A stretch of 64,000 nucleotides of DNA, from contig JAVDKL010000001.1 of NCBI GenBank assembly GCA_030849965.1, forward strand, positions 910,454 to 974,453. The letters run 5' to 3'. The position numbers were made by a program, and so were the translations under genes. Of the stretch, positions 62,901 through 64,000 are shown piece by piece; the stretch's first letter is position 1, and each line of letters begins with the position of its first letter. The notes beneath the pieces are model-generated. The model worked only from the letters and a program-made list of their open reading frames with translations. It was not told the DNA's origin and made no database searches. The stretch comes from Schauerella fraxinea. GTDB taxonomy: Bacteria; Pseudomonadota; Gammaproteobacteria; Burkholderiales; Burkholderiaceae_B.

Positions 62901-64000
62901 ACGGTCTCGCAAGTTACCGTGACCGTGATCGGAACCAACGACGCCGCAGTGATCGCCGGTCAAGGAACGGGCACCGTCACGGAAGACAGCGTGTTGACCG
63001 CCTCGGGCCAATTGACCGTCACCGACGCAGACGCGGGCCAAGCTACGTTCACGGCACAGACCGGCACTGCCGGCACGTACGGCGCATTCTCGATCGGCAC
63101 CGACGGCGCCTGGACCTACACGCTCAACAACACCGCGGCTAACGTTCAAGCGTTGGCACAGGGTGAGCAACGCCAGGAAGTCTTTACGGTCACGTCGGCT
63201 GACGGTACGGTCTCGCAAGTTACCGTCACCGTCATCGGCACGAACGACGCTGCCGTTATCGCTGGCCAAGGCACTGGCACGGTTACCGAAGATCAAACCA
63301 CCACCGCTTCGGGCACGTTGACTGTCACGGACGCCGACGCTGGCCAAGCCACATTTACCGCGCAGAACGCCACTGCTGGCGCCTACGGCTCGTTCTCCAT
63401 CGGCACCGACGGTGCATGGACGTACACCCTCAACAACACTGCCGCTAACGTTCAGGCGTTGGCGCAAGGTGAACAGCGCCAGGAAGTGTTTACCGTCACG
63501 TCGGCTGACGGCACTGTCTCGCAAGTCACCGTCACCGTCATCGGCACGAACGACGCTGCCGTTATCGCTGGCCAAGGCACGGGCACAGTCACCGAAGATC
63601 AAACCACCACCGCTTCAGGCACGTTGACCGTCACGGACGCCGACGCTGGCCAAACCACGTTTACCGCACAGACCGGCACCGCAGGCACATACGGCTCGTT
63701 CTCCATCGGCACCGATGGCGCGTGGACCTACTCGCTCAACAACACTGCCGCTAATGTTCAAGCGTTGGCGCAAGGCGAACAGCGCCAAGAAGTATTCACG
63801 GTCACGTCTGCTGACGGCACCGTGTCGCAAGTTACGGTCACTGTTATCGGCACCAACGATGCCGCAGTCATCGCCGGCCAAAGTACGGGCACCGTCACTG
63901 AAGACAGTGTGTTGAATGCTTCGGGCACGTTGACCGTCACGGACGCCGACGCTGGCCAAACCACGTTTACCGCACAGACCGGCACCGCAGGCACATACGG
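56955..64000 (+). CDS. Giant LapA/BapA-like VCBS-repeat adhesin (5' part, runs off the window)
   Basis: An open frame from ATG 56955 to the window end (2348 codons visible). Residues 1-112 form a retention module (LTGQAWIRNRDGSLTELHEGARI...), which can block the secretion channel and hold the protein at the surface. TAAV at 114-117 fits the LapG protease motif, close to where LapA is cut. A Gly/Thr/Pro linker (about 118-235) follows, then cadherin-like and Ig-like modules (about 236-565; NDRDADGD and NDRDPDGD motifs), and then VCBS repeats of exactly 102 residues (TLTVTDADAGQATFTAQT core). No stop, frameshift or C-terminal secretion signal is seen. Expected role: surface attachment and biofilm formation, exported by the upstream type I system. 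Confidence 0.93.
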   Translation, partial: MATAASATVTVVKLTGQAWIRNRDGSLTELHEGARIPVNSEIVTGPGAELELQAQNGMPVVIGAERELLYTGDIEDIPGDASEVKVAQLGDTDTERLIAALEAGQDPFDVLDPTAAVSQAGGGGDSGGGGNVSRLLYVVETTTPLNLSYPSPGVPAADNITLGDLGNGGAATAAATPTTPTTPTTPVTTTPTTGTPGTDSPTTDTPVTTTPTTDTPTTDTPANETPVTPAPAPAVNTAPVAVNDAFGTTQNVGLTGNILTNDRDADGDTISVVSVNGLTLSNGTVTLAGSNGGSFTVASDGTYTFAPGSAFQSLGAGATAITTVSYTITDPSGATSTATLQVTITGTNDAPVLTTGVTLAGQINTDADTVNVGIANQFRDPDAGDTLTYSASGLPDGLSINGATGMISGILASSASQGGANGDGIYSIVVTATDGTGASVSQTFAWTVSNPSPIAVDDFAIGSETAAVQGNLLTNDRDPDGDTITVTQVGGQTLSATGVVVAGSNGGTFTVLADGTYTFAPGNDFRSLIDGESATTQITYVIRDADGATSTATLTVTVNGSNDAGVISPATPGADAGTVIEDATDTTTSGKLNIVDPDAGQAVFTAQPATAGVYGNFSIDVNGNWTYALNNAAANVQALAQGEQRQEIFTVMSADGTVSQVTVTVIGTNDAAVIAGQGTGTVTEDQITTASGTLTVTDADAGQATFTAQTGTTGTYGSFSIGTDGAWTYTLNNTAANVQALAQGEQRQEIFTVTSADGTVSQVTVTVIGTNDAAVIAGQGTGTVTEDSVLTASGTLTVTDADAGQATFTAQSGTAGTYGSFSIGTDGAWTYTLNNTAANVQALAQGEQRQEIFTVTSADGTVSQVTVTVIGTNDAAVIAGQGTGTVTEDSVLTASGTLTVTDADAGQATFTAQTATVGTYGAFSIGTDGAWTYTLNNAAPNVQSLAQGEQRQEVFTVTSADGTVSQVTVTVIGTNDAAVIAGQSAGSVTEDSVLTASGTLTVTDVDAGQATFTAQNATAGVYGSFSIGTDGAWTYTLNNTAANVQALAQGEQRQEVFTVTSADGTVSQVTVTVVGTNDAAVIAGQGTGTVTEDSALTASGTLTVTDADAGQATFTAQTGSAGTYGAFSIGTDGAWTYALNNTAANVQALAQGEQRQEIFTVTSADGTVSQVTVTVIGTNDAAVIAGQGTGTVTEDQTTTASGTLTVTDADADQATFTAQTATAGAYGSFSIGTDGAWTYTLNNTAANVQALAQGEQRQEVFTVTSADGTVSQVTVTVIGTNDAAVIAGQGTGTVTEDRVTTASGTLTVTDADAGQATFTAQTGTAGTYGAFSIGTDGGWTYTLNNTATNVQSLAQGEQRQEVFTVTSADGTVSQVTVTVIGTNDAAVIAGQGAGTVTEDSVLTASGTLTVTDADAGQATFTAQTATAGTYGSFSIGTDGAWTYTLNNTAANVQALAQGEQRQEVFTVTSADGTVSQVTVTVIGTNDAAVIAGQGTGTVTEDQVTTASGTLTVTDADAGQATFTAQTATAGTYGSFSIGTDGAWTYTLNNAAANVQALAQGEQRQEVFTVTSADGTVSQVTVTVIGTNDAAVIAGQGTGTVTEDSVLTASGQLTVTDTDAGQATFTAQTGTAGTYGAFSIGTDGAWNYTLNNAAANVQALAQGEQRQEVFTVTSADGTVSQVTVTVIGTNDAAVIAGQGTATVTEDSVLTASGTLTVTDADAGQATFTAQTGTAGTYGAFSIGTDGAWTYTLNNTAANVQALAQGEQRQEIFTVTSADGTVSQVTVTVIGTNDAAVIAGQGTGTVTEDQITTASGTLTVTDADAGQATFTAQTGTAGTYGSFSIGTDGAWTYTLNNTAANVQALAQGEQRQEVFTVTSADGTVSQVTLTVVGTNDAAVIGGQSSGTVTEDQVTNASGTLTVTDADAGQAAFTAQTGTAGTYGTFSIGTDGAWTYALNNTAANVQALAQGEQRQEVFTVTSTDGTVSQVTVTVIGTNDAAVIAGQGTGTVTEDSVLTASGQLTVTDADAGQATFTAQTGTAGTYGAFSIGTDGAWTYTLNNTAANVQALAQGEQRQEVFTVTSADGTVSQVTVTVIGTNDAAVIAGQGTGTVTEDQTTTASGTLTVTDADAGQATFTAQNATAGAYGSFSIGTDGAWTYTLNNTAANVQALAQGEQRQEVFTVTSADGTVSQVTVTVIGTNDAAVIAGQGTGTVTEDQTTTASGTLTVTDADAGQTTFTAQTGTAGTYGSFSIGTDGAWTYSLNNTAANVQALAQGEQRQEVFTVTSADGTVSQVTVTVIGTNDAAVIAGQSTGTVTEDSVLNASGTLTVTDADAGQTTFTAQTGTAGTY
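58650..64000 (+). repeat. 306-bp tandem VCBS repeats in the adhesin gene
   Basis: A first diverged copy of 321 bp (58650-58970) is followed by 16 full copies of exactly 306 bp. They start at 58971, 59277, 59583, 59889, 60195, 60501, 60807, 61113, 61419, 61725, 62031, 62337, 62643, 62949, 63255 and 63561. A partial copy starts at 63867 and continues beyond the window. Two main variants alternate irregularly after the TED motif: EDSVL and EDQ[VIT]T. Confidence 0.97.

Noticed and set aside
57960..63959. Series of long minus-strand frames with Gly/Asp-rich, RTX-looking repeats opposite the adhesin
   Set aside because: The repeated look comes from the 306-bp repeats themselves. The plus-strand frame is continuous, starts with a retention module and follows its own export operon.

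Overview
This window is about 62% GC and nearly gap-free. It reads as a chromosomal segment of a betaproteobacterium of the order Burkholderiales, most likely an Alcaligenaceae-type (Bordetella-like) genome. The evidence is the leuC-leuD-leuB-asd-fimV-truA-trpF order, the thrS/infC and rpmI-rplT-pheS-pheT-ihfA-merR-tRNA-Pro block, the comM-ubiK/glnK-amtB block, and an incomplete regulatory PTS (EI, HPr, mannose-type IIA) beside gshB. The genus cannot be fixed from sequence alone.

Layout. 1-229: start of an exported protein cut by the window edge. 579-7346: a tightly coupled sulfonate-type scavenging operon (amidohydrolase, SsuA-like binding protein, two SsuC-like permeases, SsuB-like ATPase, flavin monooxygenase). 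7159-11371: MscS channel and aldo/keto reductase on the minus strand, a cold-shock protein and a tiny DUF3309-type membrane protein. 11453-13684: a 743-residue thiol dioxygenase fused to four rhodanese modules. 13892-18118: a GAF-PAS-GGDEF-EAL protein, a hybrid histidine kinase and a small hydrophilic protein. 18358-23420 (minus): tRNA-Pro, MerR, ihfA, pheT, pheS, rplT, rpmI. 23691-32605: comM, ubiK, glnK-amtB, a lipoprotein esterase, ptsI-ptsH-IIA-gshB. 32725-35259 (minus): infC and thrS. 35479-38611 (minus): a coupled four-gene operon (acyl-CoA dehydrogenase-like, NodS-like methyltransferase, family 2 glycosyltransferase, PIG-L deacetylase). 38853-39599: LuxR-type response regulator. 39812-49867 (minus): tRNA-Val, trpF, truA, fimV, asd, leuB, leuD, leuC, aroC. 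50622-64000 (plus): a type I secretion system (TolC, small protein, ABC, HlyD), a LuxR-type regulator and the first 7 kb of a giant LapA/BapA-like adhesin made of 306-bp VCBS repeats, which runs off the window.

How it fits together. The left part handles organosulfur uptake and thiol oxidation. glnK-amtB carries a textbook sigma-54 promoter with two NtrC-type sites three helical turns apart. Two aminoacyl-tRNA synthetase genes have leader-terminator arrangements: thrS is preceded by a threonine-rich 35-codon reading frame and an intrinsic terminator, and pheS by a 19-codon frame with three Phe codons wrapped around another terminator. The right end is a biofilm adhesin and its dedicated exporter.

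The most unusual points are the probable thrS attenuator, the Nod-factor-like quartet of enzymes at 35.5-38.6 kb, the dioxygenase-tetrarhodanese fusion, and the separation of infC from rpmI by a 9-kb block that is itself inverted inside and lacks gshA. Several intergenic gaps hold short degenerate tandem repeats (19-37 bp units). All statements about other genomes come from memory and were not checked by a search.
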